Shown in pieces: positions 16,801 through 25,963 of a stretch of 64,000 nt of DNA. Position numbers and translations under genes: made by a program. Every line of letters starts with the position of its first letter. Position 1 is the stretch's first letter. Location: NCBI RefSeq assembly GCF_021556475.1, contig NZ_JAKGBZ010000005.1:62001-126000 (forward strand), read 5' to 3'. The notes beneath the pieces were generated by a model that searched no databases, was not told the origin of the DNA, and saw only the letters and a list, made by a program, of their open reading frames with translations. This DNA is from Acidiphilium iwatense. GTDB lineage: Bacteria > Pseudomonadota > Alphaproteobacteria > Acetobacterales > Acetobacteraceae.

Positions 16801-17895
16801 ATGTCCGCCGGGTCTGGCCTGATGCGGCGGCGGGCGCTTCTGCGGGTGATCGGCGCGGGCCTCGCCGGGTCGGCGATGGTTCGGCCGGGCTTTGCCGGAA
16901 GCCCGGCCATCATCGCCGACCAGGATGGCGGATCGAGAGCCCGATATAACATCCTGGTTGGCGGCCCGCACGGCGGCCGGATGGATCGCTGGGCCAGGGC
17001 GTCGGCGCTGGGGATGCGGACGGCTCTGTCGGCGCACGCGCCGATCCAGTTGCGTACGGTCGGCGGCCAGGACGGTGTGACCGGAGCGAACCGGCTGCAA
17101 ACGCTGGTAGTGCCGAACGGGCAGACTGCCGCGATATTGCCGGGGGAGGCGTCCATCGCCTTTTTGGCTGGCGATCCGCGCGTGCATTTCCAGCCGGGCG
17201 ACTGGATACAAGTGATGGCCGGATTGAGCGCGGCCCTGCTGATCCTGCGCGGCGGGCTGGGTCGTCTGTCCGAATCGGCGCCGATCCGGCTTGCCGCCGC
17301 CTCGCCCGAAAGCCCCGATCTCGCGGCACTCCTGGCCTTCCAGCGCCTTGGTGCCAGCGTAGTGCCCATCTTCGGTCTGCGGGGTGCCGCCGCCGTTGCG
17401 CGTGCCTTTGCGGCGGGCGAGGCCGATGCGGTCCTGCTGACCGGCGAAGAGATTCCCGCCGATGCGGCGCCGTTGGCCGCTGAAGGCGGCATCCCGGTCG
17501 GCACGCTGGGGATTGCCGGCGAATCGGGCGATATCGTGCGCGATCCTCTGTTTCCACATTTGCCGACGATTCATGAGATCGCCGATAATCGCGGCGCGCC
17601 CGGCTTGTCGCAACCGTTGGATCAAGCCTATCGCGCCGTTGCCGCCGCCAGCCGGATCGATTTCATGCTTGTCCTGCCGCATCTGACGACATCGGCCAAA
17701 GTGGCGATCTGGCGCCAGGCCGCCGTCGCGGCGGTTGCCTCGCCGGCCTTGCAGTCGGCGGCGGCGGCAAGCGCAATCAGCCTCACGGCCGATGGCGGTG
17801 CAGCGTCGGCGCTTGCCCCGCTCGATCTGCCATCGGGCGCGCTGCTCGCCTTGCGCGAATTCATGTTCCAGCGCCTCGGATGGCGCCCGTCGTGA
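16801..17895 (+). CDS. Exported protein of unknown function, solute-binding-like
   Basis: 364 residues starting on the base after the apt stop; an alternative start is the Met at 16822, which would put the twin-Arg-like signal MRRRALLRVIGAGLAGSAM right at the N-terminus. The mature part has the alternating pattern of a two-lobed periplasmic binding protein (NILVGGPHGGRMDRWARASA, AAAVARAFAAGEADAVLLTG, LFPHLPTIHEIADNRGAPGL). The phrase about low-energy target lists seen in tricarboxylate (Bug/TctC) receptors, P-L-F-P-H-L-P-T, is suggestive but weak. No transporter genes are adjacent; neighbours are apt and radA. Function not known. Confidence 0.5.
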   Translation: MSAGSGLMRRRALLRVIGAGLAGSAMVRPGFAGSPAIIADQDGGSRARYNILVGGPHGGRMDRWARASALGMRTALSAHAPIQLRTVGGQDGVTGANRLQTLVVPNGQTAAILPGEASIAFLAGDPRVHFQPGDWIQVMAGLSAALLILRGGLGRLSESAPIRLAAASPESPDLAALLAFQRLGASVVPIFGLRGAAAVARAFAAGEADAVLLTGEEIPADAAPLAAEGGIPVGTLGIAGESGDIVRDPLFPHLPTIHEIADNRGAPGLSQPLDQAYRAVAAASRIDFMLVLPHLTTSAKVAIWRQAAVAAVASPALQSAAAASAISLTADGGAASALAPLDLPSGALLALREFMFQRLGWRPS

Positions 17896-17930
17896 TGCGT
17901 GAGCGTCAGCCTGTCTTGGCGGAGCGCTGA

Positions 17931-19334
17931 TTGGCCCGCGCCGCTCTACGTTTCGTCTGCTCCTCATGCGGTGCGGCGGTTCCGAAATGGACCGGCCGCT
18001 GCGAGGCATGCGGCGAATGGAACACGCTCGAGCCGGAAACGCCGGCGCCCGGAGTGACATCCCGCCGGGCCGGACGTTCGGCCGGACGCGGAGTCGATTT
18101 CGTCGGCCTGGCGGGAGAAACGCCGCTTCCTGAACGGGTTCCGCTTGGAATCGCCGAATTCGACCGGGTGTTGGGCGGCGGCATGGTGCCGGCTTCGGCG
18201 ATCCTGGTCGGCGGCGACCCCGGCATCGGCAAATCGACATTGCTGCTTCAGGCCGCCGCGAGGCTGGCGGGTGCGGGAAAGCGGGTTCTTTATATCTCGG
18301 GCGAGGAATCGGTCGCGCAGATCCGGCTGCGCGCCGAACGGCTGGGGTTGCGCGGTGCCCCTGTCAACCTCGCCTCGGCAACCGTCCTTGCCGATATCCT
18401 GGCGGCCCTCGATGCGGAACGGGACGTGGCGATGGTCGTGATCGACAGTATCCAGACGATCTGGGACGAGACGGTCGAATCAGCTCCCGGCACCGTCACC
18501 CAGGTGCGCGCCAACGCGTTCGCCCTGATCCGTGCGGCCAAAACGCAAGGTTTCGCATTGATGCTGGTGGGGCACGTCACCAAGGAGGGAGCGCTCGCCG
18601 GACCGCGCGTGATGGAGCACATGGTCGATGTCGTGCTGCATTTCGAAGGCGATCGCGGGCATCAGTTCAGGATTTTGCGTGGTGCGAAGAATCGCTTCGG
18701 TGCGACCGACGAGATCGGCGTTTTCGAGATGACCGGGCGCGGCCTTGCGGAAGTCGCCAATCCGTCGGCGCTGTTTCTTGCCGAGCGGCACGGGAATGTC
18801 GCCGGCAGCGCGGTCTTTGCCGGGTTGGAGGGATCACGTCCGGTTCTGATGGAGGTTCAGGCGCTGCTCGCCGCCAATCCCGGCGGATCGGCGCGGCGTT
18901 CGGTGATCGGCTGGGATCAGGGCAGGCTGTCGATGCTGCTCGCCGTGCTGGACGCGCGCTGCGGTGTGAAACTCTCGGCGCAGGATGTTTATTTAAATAT
19001 CGCGGGCGGATTGCGCGTTTCCGAACCGGCGGCGGATCTTGCGGTGGCGGCGGCGCTGGTTTCGGCGGCGACCGGAGTGCCGACCGATCCCGAGACGGTC
19101 TTTTTCGGCGAGATCGGGTTGTCCGGCGAGTTGCGTCAGGTCGCACAGGCCGAATTGCGGCTCAAGGAAGCGGCAAAGCTCGGTTTCGCGCGCGCGGCTT
19201 TGCCTCGGCGGGTTGCGGGAGGGACGCGCCGCATCGCGGCACCCGACGGGATTGCGCTTGCGGAATACGGCCATCTCAGCGACCTGGTCGCGGCGACGGC
19301 AGGTCGGGTGCCGATGGAGGAGGATGAACGATGA
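17931..19334 (+). CDS. radA: DNA repair protein RadA
   Basis: RecA-like, DnaB-type branch-migration ATPase in homologous recombination and repair. 467 residues from TTG 17931; GGAG ends eight bases upstream and family alignment supports this start. The C4 zinc finger is C10, C13, C24 and C27. Walker A GGDPGIGKST is at 94-103. The RadA-specific KNRFG motif is at 253-257, followed by ATDEIGVFEM. The C-terminal third is the Lon-protease-like domain (DLAVAAALVSAATGVP). It overlaps cvpA by four bases. Full length with all motifs intact. Confidence 0.96.
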   Translation: MARAALRFVCSSCGAAVPKWTGRCEACGEWNTLEPETPAPGVTSRRAGRSAGRGVDFVGLAGETPLPERVPLGIAEFDRVLGGGMVPASAILVGGDPGIGKSTLLLQAAARLAGAGKRVLYISGEESVAQIRLRAERLGLRGAPVNLASATVLADILAALDAERDVAMVVIDSIQTIWDETVESAPGTVTQVRANAFALIRAAKTQGFALMLVGHVTKEGALAGPRVMEHMVDVVLHFEGDRGHQFRILRGAKNRFGATDEIGVFEMTGRGLAEVANPSALFLAERHGNVAGSAVFAGLEGSRPVLMEVQALLAANPGGSARRSVIGWDQGRLSMLLAVLDARCGVKLSAQDVYLNIAGGLRVSEPAADLAVAAALVSAATGVPTDPETVFFGEIGLSGELRQVAQAELRLKEAAKLGFARAALPRRVAGGTRRIAAPDGIALAEYGHLSDLVAATAGRVPMEEDER

Positions 19335-19897
19335 CCTGGGTGGACATTGCCGCGCTCGGCATCATTCTGCTATCCGGCCTTCTTGCCTTGGCGCGCGGGT
19401 TCGTGCGGGAGGTTCTCGGCATATTGGCATGGATCGGTGCGGGGATGGCCGCGTTAGAATTCTATCCCGATATCGAGCCGCAACTGGCGGGCTTCATCCA
19501 TCAGCCGAAGCTGATCCTGCCGTTGTCGATCGGGCTTGTGTTCATCGTCGTGCTGATCGTTCTGTCGATCATCAGTACCTGGCTCGGCTCGATGGTGCGG
19601 GACTCCGTTCTGTCGGGCCTCGATCGCACGCTCGGGCTTGCGTTCGGGCTGGTGCGCGGGGCGGTGATCGTCTGCCTCTGCTATATCGGCCTGTCGATCT
19701 TCCTCCAGCCATCGGAATGGCCGGCGGGCATTACCAAGGCGAAATTGCTACCTTATGCCGCGGGTGGTTCGGTATGGCTCGTCGATTTTCTGCCACCGGC
19801 CTATCGTCCGCATATCGACAGGCGGCCCAAGGCTGCGTCGTTGCCGCCACCCGCAACGCCGCCTGCTTCCCAGGGGGCGGCCAATGGCTCGCAGTAG
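19331..19897 (+). CDS. cvpA: CvpA family membrane protein
   Basis: 188-residue inner-membrane protein with about four hydrophobic helices (LGIILLSGLLALARGFVREV, LILPLSIGLVFIVVLIVLSI, LGLAFGLVRGAVIVCLCYIG). The family is named after colicin V production in E. coli, where it also lies next to purF; its molecular role is not settled. The start overlaps the radA stop (ATGA) and the purF leader follows. The C-terminal tail is Pro/Ala-rich and may be disordered. Confidence 0.9.
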   Translation: MTWVDIAALGIILLSGLLALARGFVREVLGILAWIGAGMAALEFYPDIEPQLAGFIHQPKLILPLSIGLVFIVVLIVLSIISTWLGSMVRDSVLSGLDRTLGLAFGLVRGAVIVCLCYIGLSIFLQPSEWPAGITKAKLLPYAAGGSVWLVDFLPPAYRPHIDRRPKAASLPPPATPPASQGAANGSQ

Positions 19898-19903
19898 GTC
19901 CTG

Positions 19904-19974
19904 CCATGTCCGCATATCCTCGACAGGACAGGGGCGGCGCATTAGATCAAAGTCTCCTGTCGTAAAGGACATGG
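19904..19974 (+). promoter_or_regulatory. Nested inverted repeats in the purF leader, candidate cis-regulatory RNA
   Basis: The cvpA-purF intergenic region contains two nested, perfect 8-base inverted repeats: outer CCATGTCC (19904-19911) with GGACATGG (19967-19974), inner CGACAGGA (19921-19928) with TCCTGTCG (19955-19962). The right outer arm covers the only purine-rich ribosome-binding candidate in front of the GTG start at 19979, so the folded form should reduce purF translation. No known purine riboswitch motif is recognised. Confidence 0.45.
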
Positions 19975-19978
19975 TGGC

Positions 19979-21460
19979 GTGACCCAGCCTGATATTTCGC
20001 CGATCGCTTTCGATGACGACAAGTTCCACGAGGAATGCGGCGTCATCGGCGTGTGGAACGTGACCGATGCCGCGGCGATCACGGCGCTCGGGTTGCACGC
20101 GCTTCAGCATCGCGGCCAGGAAGCGACCGGGATCGTCACCCATGACGGGGTCCGGTTTCATGCCCATAAAGGGCTCGGCCTGGTGGGCGATAATTACAGC
20201 GACGCCAAGGTCATGGCCGGGCTGCCGGGCACCAGGGCGATCGGGCACAACCGCTACGCGACCACGGGAGCGACGCTGCTTCGCAACGTCCAGCCACTCT
20301 TCGCCGATTTCGAATTCGGCGGGCTTGCGGTCGGGCATAACGGCAACCTGACCAATGCACACACGCTGAAGCAGGCGCTGGTGCGGCGCGGCTGCCTGTT
20401 CCAGTCCACGACCGATTCGGAAGTCTTCGTTCATCTTATCGCGATCAGCCTGTATGCGACTGTGCTCGACCGGCTGATCGACGCGCTGAAGCAGGTCACC
20501 GGCGCCTATTCCCTGGTCGCATTGACCAACGACATGCTGATCGGCGTGCGTGATCCGCTCGGTGTGCGGCCGCTCATCCTGGGCCGGATCAACGGTGCGG
20601 ACGGGGCCAATCCCGGCTGGGTGCTCGCGTCTGAAAGCTGCGCGCTCGACATGGTCGGCGCCGAATTCGTGCGCGATATCGAGCCCGGCGAAATTGTCGC
20701 GATCGATCGGGCCGGAATTCGCAGCCTCAAGCCCTTCGCGCCGCAGAAGCCGCGCTTTTGTGTGTTCGAATATATCTATTTCGCCCGCCCGGATTCCATG
20801 ATGGAGGGCAGTTCGGTCTATGCGGCGCGCAAGCGGATTGGTCGTGAACTGGCTCGTGAATCGCCGATCGAGGCCGACCTGATCGTGCCGGTGCCGGATT
20901 CGGGCGTGCCCGCCGCGATGGGATTCGCCGAGCAAAGCGGCGTGCCGTTCGAACTCGGCATCATCCGCAACCATTATGTCGGGCGCACCTTCATCGAACC
21001 GACCGACCAGATCCGGCATCTTGGGGTCCGGCTCAAGCATTCGGCAAATCGAGCCATTCTGGAAGGCAAACGGGTCGTGCTGGTCGATGATTCGATCGTG
21101 CGCGGCACGACATCGCAGAAAATCGTGGAGATGGTGCGCGGGGCCGGCGCGCACGAGGTGCATCTCAGAATCTCGTCGCCTCCCACCACCCATTCCTGCT
21201 TTTACGGCATCGATACGCCCGAGCGGGGCAAGCTGCTCGCCGCGCGCAACAGCGTCGCGGAGATGGCCAAGCTGATCGGCGCCGACAGCCTCGCTTTCGT
21301 ATCGATGGAGGGCCTCTATCGCGCGCTTGGGCGCCCAGGGCGCGATCCCAAATCGCCGGCCTATTGCGATGCATGCTTCAGCGGCGACTATCCGATTCCC
21401 CTGACCGATCATGCCGAACCGCGCGAGACGCAGCTATCGCTGCTGGCCGAACTGGCGTAG
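19979..21460 (+). CDS. purF: Amidophosphoribosyltransferase
   Basis: First committed step of purine synthesis: glutamine plus PRPP to phosphoribosylamine. 493 residues from GTG 19979; the ATG at 19971 is out of frame. The nucleophilic Cys is C20 ([11 protein letters not shown]), implying a 19-residue propeptide that must be removed. The PRPP loop is [20 protein letters not shown]. Cysteines in [14 protein letters not shown] and [11 protein letters not shown] match the Fe-S-containing, B. subtilis-type enzyme. It sits downstream of cvpA as in many proteobacteria and behind a leader that can fold over its start region. Confidence 0.97.
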   Translation: MTQPDISPIAFDDDKFHEECGVIGVWNVTDAAAITALGLHALQHRGQEATGIVTHDGVRFHAHKGLGLVGDNYSDAKVMAGLPGTRAIGHNRYATTGATLLRNVQPLFADFEFGGLAVGHNGNLTNAHTLKQALVRRGCLFQSTTDSEVFVHLIAISLYATVLDRLIDALKQVTGAYSLVALTNDMLIGVRDPLGVRPLILGRINGADGANPGWVLASESCALDMVGAEFVRDIEPGEIVAIDRAGIRSLKPFAPQKPRFCVFEYIYFARPDSMMEGSSVYAARKRIGRELARESPIEADLIVPVPDSGVPAAMGFAEQSGVPFELGIIRNHYVGRTFIEPTDQIRHLGVRLKHSANRAILEGKRVVLVDDSIVRGTTSQKIVEMVRGAGAHEVHLRISSPPTTHSCFYGIDTPERGKLLAARNSVAEMAKLIGADSLAFVSMEGLYRALGRPGRDPKSPAYCDACFSGDYPIPLTDHAEPRETQLSLLAELA

Positions 21461-21512
21461 CGGTGCTCGGGAGAGCCCTGCAAAATCGTTCCTGCCGCGC
21501 TATATCCCGGTG

Positions 21513-22160
<648 letters not shown>

Positions 22161-22188
22161 GACGACGAGCCGTCGCAGGCTCGTCGTC
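22161..22188. terminator. Bidirectional terminator hairpin between msrA and DUF1150
   Basis: Perfect 11-base arms GACGACGAGCC / GGCTCGTCGTC with a 6-base loop, beginning on the base after the msrA stop and ending ten bases before the DUF1150 stop. Position between convergent genes and stem strength make a shared terminator likely, although no clear T-run flanks it. Confidence 0.6.
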
Positions 22189-22197
22189 GATGGTCGG

Positions 22198-22455
22198 TCA
22201 ATGCACCGAAACTGGCGCCATTTCGTTCTGGACGATTGCCGCCCGCGCCAGATTGCCGTCGCTGGCGATGGCGATCGGCGTTCCGTTTGCCGCGAAAACC
22301 CCAAAGGCGGGGCCGTTCTGGGTCATGATCGGGCGGACATAGGCAATCTGCTCAAGGCCGAGTTCGGCCAGTTGAGCTTCGGTCATGTTGTGAGGATCGA
22401 AAAACGCCCTGAACGGAAACGCTTCGGTCGAGCCGTCATGGGTCTTGATGTTCAT
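22198..22455 (-). CDS. DUF1150 family protein
   Basis: 85-residue cytosolic protein, MNIKTHDGSTEAFPFRAFFD onward, containing the family core LEQIAYVRPIMTQNG and AFGVFAANGTPIAIASDGN. DUF1150 genes sit behind hsp20 in many alphaproteobacteria, as here (5 bases from hsp20), so a link with the heat-shock response is assumed, but no biochemical role is known. It should be cotranscribed with hsp20 and ends at the shared hairpin with msrA. Confidence 0.85.
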   Translation of the reverse strand: MNIKTHDGSTEAFPFRAFFDPHNMTEAQLAELGLEQIAYVRPIMTQNGPAFGVFAANGTPIAIASDGNLARAAIVQNEMAPVSVH

Positions 22456-22460
22456 CGTCG

Positions 22461-22961
22461 TTACTCCTGTTCTCCGTCACGCTCGAACATCCGCGTCTTC
22501 AGCGTGTCGCCGTCCAGCGACCGCGCGGGACCGAACCCGCCTTGCGCGTTGGCGCCTTTCTTGATGGCAATGGTGCGAATTTTCGCCTCGGGCAGCGGTC
22601 GGACGAGATCGATGTGAAGCAGCCCATTATCGAGCCATGCCCCTTTAACCTCGATTCCCTCGGCCAGAACGAAAGCGCGCTGGAATTGCCGCGCCGCGAT
22701 ACCCCGGTGAAGAAAAATCCGTCCCTGAATGTCGTCGCTTTGTCGGCCCCGGATGACAAGCTGATTGTCTTCCTGGGTGATTTGCAGGTCGTCCATGGTG
22801 AATCCGGCGACGGCGACGGTGATTCGCAGGCTGGTCGTGCTGAGCTGTTCGATATTGTAGGGCGGATAGCCTTCCGATGATGTCTTGGCGGCACGCTCGA
22901 TCACCTGTTCGAGATGATCGAACCCGAGAAACAGTGGCGATGTAAAAACCCGTGTTGTCAT
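22461..22961 (-). CDS. Small heat shock protein, Hsp20/IbpA family
   Basis: ATP-independent holdase that binds unfolding proteins as an oligomer. 166 residues from ATG 22961 (MTTRVFTSPLFLGFDHLEQV), set by the very strong AAAGGAGGAGG just before it; the frame to 22997 would start inside the leader. The alpha-crystallin domain covers about 30-125: YPPYNIEQLSTTSLRITVAV, VIRGRQSDD and FLHRGIAARQFQRAFVLAEG. A C-terminal extension of ~30 residues follows. Operon with DUF1150. Its leader carries a ROSE-like element and an RpoH-like promoter. Confidence 0.95.
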   Translation of the reverse strand: MTTRVFTSPLFLGFDHLEQVIERAAKTSSEGYPPYNIEQLSTTSLRITVAVAGFTMDDLQITQEDNQLVIRGRQSDDIQGRIFLHRGIAARQFQRAFVLAEGIEVKGAWLDNGLLHIDLVRPLPEAKIRTIAIKKGANAQGGFGPARSLDGDTLKTRMFERDGEQE

Positions 22962-23011
22962 AGCCTCCTCCTTTCGAGCGAGACAAACGAAGCCCATAAG
23001 GCACTCCGGTA
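22962..23011 (-). promoter_or_regulatory. ROSE-like RNA thermometer in the hsp20 leader (candidate)
   Basis: The transcript reads UCGCU-CGAA-AGGA at 22981-22969. UCGCU is the U(U/C)GCU motif of ROSE thermometers, and AGGA is the first part of the AGGAGGAGG ribosome binding site. Pairing gives four base pairs with the middle G bulged and a 4-base loop, exactly the ROSE geometry. Two more pairs (C-G, U-G) extend the stem. GCCC/GGGC arms at about 23023 and 22994 could form an upstream hairpin. ROSE elements control small heat-shock genes in alphaproteobacteria, which fits. Confidence 0.5.
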
Positions 23012-23017
23012 ATCAGG

Positions 23018-23046
23018 ATTTGGGCATAAATATCCGATTTTGCAAG
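23018..23046 (-). promoter_or_regulatory. Possible RpoH-type promoter for hsp20
   Basis: On the minus strand CTTGCA (23046-23041) is followed after 16 bases by CCCAAAT (23024-23018), resembling the heat-shock sigma factor pattern CTTG...CCCCAT. It would give a leader of about 50 bases to the hsp20 start. The -10 match is partial. Confidence 0.3.
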
Positions 23047-23087
23047 CGCCGATTGATCGTGTGGCGGGGCAGGGGTAAATCGCGCGC

Positions 23088-23648
23088 ATGAGTGAACGCA
23101 ACGAACCGCGGAGCGATGATATTCCGCCGATCCTGATCGTCCCCGACAAGAGGCTGCGGATGAAGGCACGGAAGATCGTCCCGGCCGACCGCGCCGAGGC
23201 GGCCCGGATCATCCCCGGCATGTTCGCGGCCATGTATAAGGCTCCCGGCATTGGGCTTGCGGCAACCCAGATCGGCGTTCCGCTCAGGCTCGTGGTGCTC
23301 GACCTTGGACCGGACGGGGAGCCGGTGCCGCTGGTGCTGATCAACCCGGAAATTACCCATGAAAGCGTCGAACAGGTTACGCGCGAGGAAGGCTGTCTGT
23401 CATTGCCGGGCCAATACGCCGATGTGACACGCCCGGCACGGATCACCGCCAGTTTCGAGGATCTGGAGGGCAAGCGTCATACGATCGACGCCGACGGATT
23501 GCTCGCCGCCTGCATCCAACACGAGATCGACCATCTCGACGGTATCCTGTTCGTCGATCATCTCTCCGCACTCAAACGCAATATCCTGCTCCGCAAGCTC
23601 GCGAAGGAGCAGCGCGAAAAAGCCGATACCGGCAAGCGCGCTCTCTGA
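23088..23648 (+). CDS. def: Peptide deformylase
   Basis: Removes the N-formyl group from nascent proteins. 186 residues. All three metal/active-site motifs are present: GIGLAATQ (54-61), EGCLS with Cys103, and QHEIDH with His145, Glu146 and His149. Start ATG 23088 (MSERNEPRSDDIPPILIVPD). It shares one base with fmt (TGATG) in the common def-fmt unit, and truA follows. The gene is divergent from hsp20; its own promoter would lie in 23019-23087. Confidence 0.96.
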   Translation: MSERNEPRSDDIPPILIVPDKRLRMKARKIVPADRAEAARIIPGMFAAMYKAPGIGLAATQIGVPLRLVVLDLGPDGEPVPLVLINPEITHESVEQVTREEGCLSLPGQYADVTRPARITASFEDLEGKRHTIDADGLLAACIQHEIDHLDGILFVDHLSALKRNILLRKLAKEQREKADTGKRAL

Positions 23649-24550
23649 TGAGGCTCGCGTTCATGGGCTCGCCGGATTTCGCCGTCCCGGCGCTGGAGGC
23701 GTTGCACGGCGCGGGCTATGACTTGGTTGCAGCCTATTGCCAGCCACCAAGGCCGGCCGGGCGCGGCCATCGGCTTGCCAAGTGCGCCGTTCATGTCGCG
23801 GCGGAGCGGTTCGGCATTCCGGTGCGCAACCCGACGCGGTTGCGCCACAATGCGGACGAACTAGCCTATTTTCAATCGCTTGGCCTGGATGTCGCGGTGG
23901 TCGCCGCCTATGGCCTGATCCTGCCTGCGGATTTTCTCGACACGCCGAAGCGTGGCTGCCTCAACATTCACGCAAGTCTGCTGCCGCACTGGCGCGGCGC
24001 GGCACCGATCCATGCGGCGATCCTCGCGGGCGAAGCCGAGACCGGCATCACCATCATGCAAATGGATCAAGGTCTGGATACTGGCCCGATCCTGCTCACC
24101 GAATCCGTGACAATCGGCTCGGCGGAAACGACAGCCACATTGCACGATCGTCTGGCCGCACTTGGCGCACGGCTGATCCTGCGCGCACTTGCCGAAACAC
24201 CGGCACCGCGGCCGCAGCCCGAACCGGCGACCTATGCGCCCAAATTATCCCGCATGGATGCGCTGATCGATTGGGCAGCACCGGCGGATGCCATCGAACG
24301 GCGAGTTCGTGCCTTTACGCCCTGGCCGGGGACCGAGACGCGCCTGGAGGGCAAAACCCTCAAGATTCTGGCAGTCGAACCTGCAGAGGGGTGCGGCGAT
24401 CCGGGGACGGTGCTCGATGACCGGCTGACCGTTGCCTGCGGGAGGGGTACGTTGCGACCCACCATGGTTCAGCGAGCGGGCCGCGCCGCGATGCCGACGG
24501 AGGCATTCCTCCGCGGCTATAAAGTACCGCCGGGAACTAAGCTGGGATGA
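23648..24550 (+). CDS. fmt: Methionyl-tRNA formyltransferase
   Basis: Formylates initiator Met-tRNA using 10-formyl-tetrahydrofolate. 300 residues. The N-terminal fold starts RLAFMGSPDFAVPALEALHG. The catalytic region is LNIHASLLPHWRGAAPIHAA, with the Asn and His of the active site and the SLLPHWRG loop; GITIMQMDQGLDTGPIL holds the third catalytic Asp. The C-terminal domain (MDALIDWAAPADAIERRVRA) binds tRNA. It overlaps def by one base and truA by four, so the three genes form one translationally coupled operon. Confidence 0.96.
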   Translation: MRLAFMGSPDFAVPALEALHGAGYDLVAAYCQPPRPAGRGHRLAKCAVHVAAERFGIPVRNPTRLRHNADELAYFQSLGLDVAVVAAYGLILPADFLDTPKRGCLNIHASLLPHWRGAAPIHAAILAGEAETGITIMQMDQGLDTGPILLTESVTIGSAETTATLHDRLAALGARLILRALAETPAPRPQPEPATYAPKLSRMDALIDWAAPADAIERRVRAFTPWPGTETRLEGKTLKILAVEPAEGCGDPGTVLDDRLTVACGRGTLRPTMVQRAGRAAMPTEAFLRGYKVPPGTKLG

Positions 24551-25317
24551 CCCTCTGGGCGTTGAAGCTGGAATATGACGGCAGGGGATTCGTCGGTTGG
24601 CAACGGCAGGTCAATGGATTGTCGGTGCAGGAAGTACTCGAACAGGCGGCATCCCGCCTATGTAATGGAGTCGTGCCGGCGAGCGTGATAGCGGGACGAA
24701 CCGATGCCGGGGTTCATGCCGCCGCACAGGTCGCCCGGATCGACCTGCCCGACGGGCTGACCGCAAGGGCGGTGCGCGAGGCGCTGAATTTCCACATGAA
24801 GCCGCATCCGATCGTCGTGCTCGCGGTGGCCCCGCCGCCGAATGCCGATTGGAACCCGCGATTTTCCGCGATCGGCCGGGATTATCGCTACCTGATCCTG
24901 AACCGAGCCGCGCGTCCGGCGCTGGAGGCCGGTTTGGTATGGCACGTGAAGCAGGTACTCGATGCCGATGCCATGCATCGTGCCGCCCAGTCGCTGCTGG
25001 GCCGGCATGATTTTACCAGTTTTCGCGCGGCCGCGTGCCAAGCCCCATCGCCATTGCGCACTCTCGACCGGCTCGATGTGCAGCGGGTCGGTAATCGCGT
25101 CATCATCGATGCGTCGGCGCGCAGCTTCCTGCATCACCAGGTTCGCAATATGGTTGGCACGTTGAAACTGGTGGGCGAGGGGCGTTGGCCGGAAACCAGG
25201 GTTGCGGCCGCGCTTGCCGCATGCGACCGCTCCGCCGCGGGCCCCACTGCGCCGCCGGACGGCCTGACCTTGATGGAAGTTCGTTACCCGCGAGACCCGT
25301 TCGGTACCCAGCAATGA
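24547..25317 (+). CDS. truA: tRNA pseudouridine synthase A
   Basis: Makes pseudouridine at positions 38-40 of the tRNA anticodon stem. 256 residues. The catalytic Asp is D53 in AGRTDAGVHAAAQVARID. The N-terminus LWALKLEYDGRGFVGWQRQ and the C-terminal SFLHHQVRNMVGTLKLVGEG are typical. ATG overlaps the fmt stop (ATGA). Last gene of def-fmt-truA before infC; the 93 bases to the infC start contain no clear hairpin. Confidence 0.96.
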   Translation: MTLWALKLEYDGRGFVGWQRQVNGLSVQEVLEQAASRLCNGVVPASVIAGRTDAGVHAAAQVARIDLPDGLTARAVREALNFHMKPHPIVVLAVAPPPNADWNPRFSAIGRDYRYLILNRAARPALEAGLVWHVKQVLDADAMHRAAQSLLGRHDFTSFRAAACQAPSPLRTLDRLDVQRVGNRVIIDASARSFLHHQVRNMVGTLKLVGEGRWPETRVAAALAACDRSAAGPTAPPDGLTLMEVRYPRDPFGTQQ

Positions 25318-25410
25318 GGCCGGGTGGGCTTGTTCTGTTGCTTCCGCTCGCCGATATCGTCTAGAGCTTCCAACATAAAATTGATTCCGAAACCACCACA
25401 GGAGAGCGAC

Positions 25411-25950
25411 ATAGCCAGACTACCTGCTCCGCCGACCCCGCCTAGCCGCGAAGGGCCGCGCGTCAATGAGGATATTCGTGTGCCGCAGGTCCGATTGATC
25501 GACCAGGACGGCGAAATGATGGGTGTTTTGAGCACCAGGGAAGCGCAACGCCGCGCCACCGAGGTTGGTCTCGACCTCGTCGAAATCAGCCCGAACGCCG
25601 ACCCGCCGGTCTGCAAGCTGCTCGATTACGGCAAGTTCAAATACGAGCAGCAGAAAAAGAAGAACGAAGCGCGCAAAAAGCAGAAAGTGATCGAGATCAA
25701 GGAGATCAAGGTTCGCCCGAATATCGACGAGAACGATTATCAGGTGAAGCTGCGTGCCATGAAGAGCTTCATCGGCGAGGGCGACAAGGTCAAGGTGACG
25801 CTTCGGTTCCGCGGCCGGGAAATGGCGCATCAGGAGCTTGGCGTGAAGGTTCTCGAACGGATTCGCGTCGATATGGAAATCGATACCAAGGTCGAGCAGA
25901 TGCCGAAAATGGAGAACCGGCAGATGGTCATGGTGCTCAGCCCTCGCTGA
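25411..25950 (+). CDS. infC: Translation initiation factor IF-3 (probable ATA start)
   Basis: Binds the 30S subunit, prevents 70S formation and checks the start codon. No ATG, GTG or TTG in frame gives a sensible N-terminus. ATA at 25411 stands six bases after CAGGAG and yields 179 residues, [20 protein letters not shown], the usual IF-3 length. The longer frame from GTG 25324 adds 29 unrelated residues. Rare AUU/AUA starts are used in infC so that IF-3 represses its own translation. IF3_N covers ~13-85 ([20 protein letters not shown]), followed by a Lys-rich linker helix and IF3_C. The usual rpmI-rplT partners do not follow. Confidence 0.93.
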   Translation: MARLPAPPTPPSREGPRVNEDIRVPQVRLIDQDGEMMGVLSTREAQRRATEVGLDLVEISPNADPPVCKLLDYGKFKYEQQKKKNEARKKQKVIEIKEIKVRPNIDENDYQVKLRAMKSFIGEGDKVKVTLRFRGREMAHQELGVKVLERIRVDMEIDTKVEQMPKMENRQMVMVLSPR

Positions 25951-25963
25951 GCATTTCCGTCAG

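Noticed and set aside
25324-25410. Upstream GTG start for infC
   Set aside because: The 29 added residues have no IF-3 counterpart and no ribosome site precedes that GTG.
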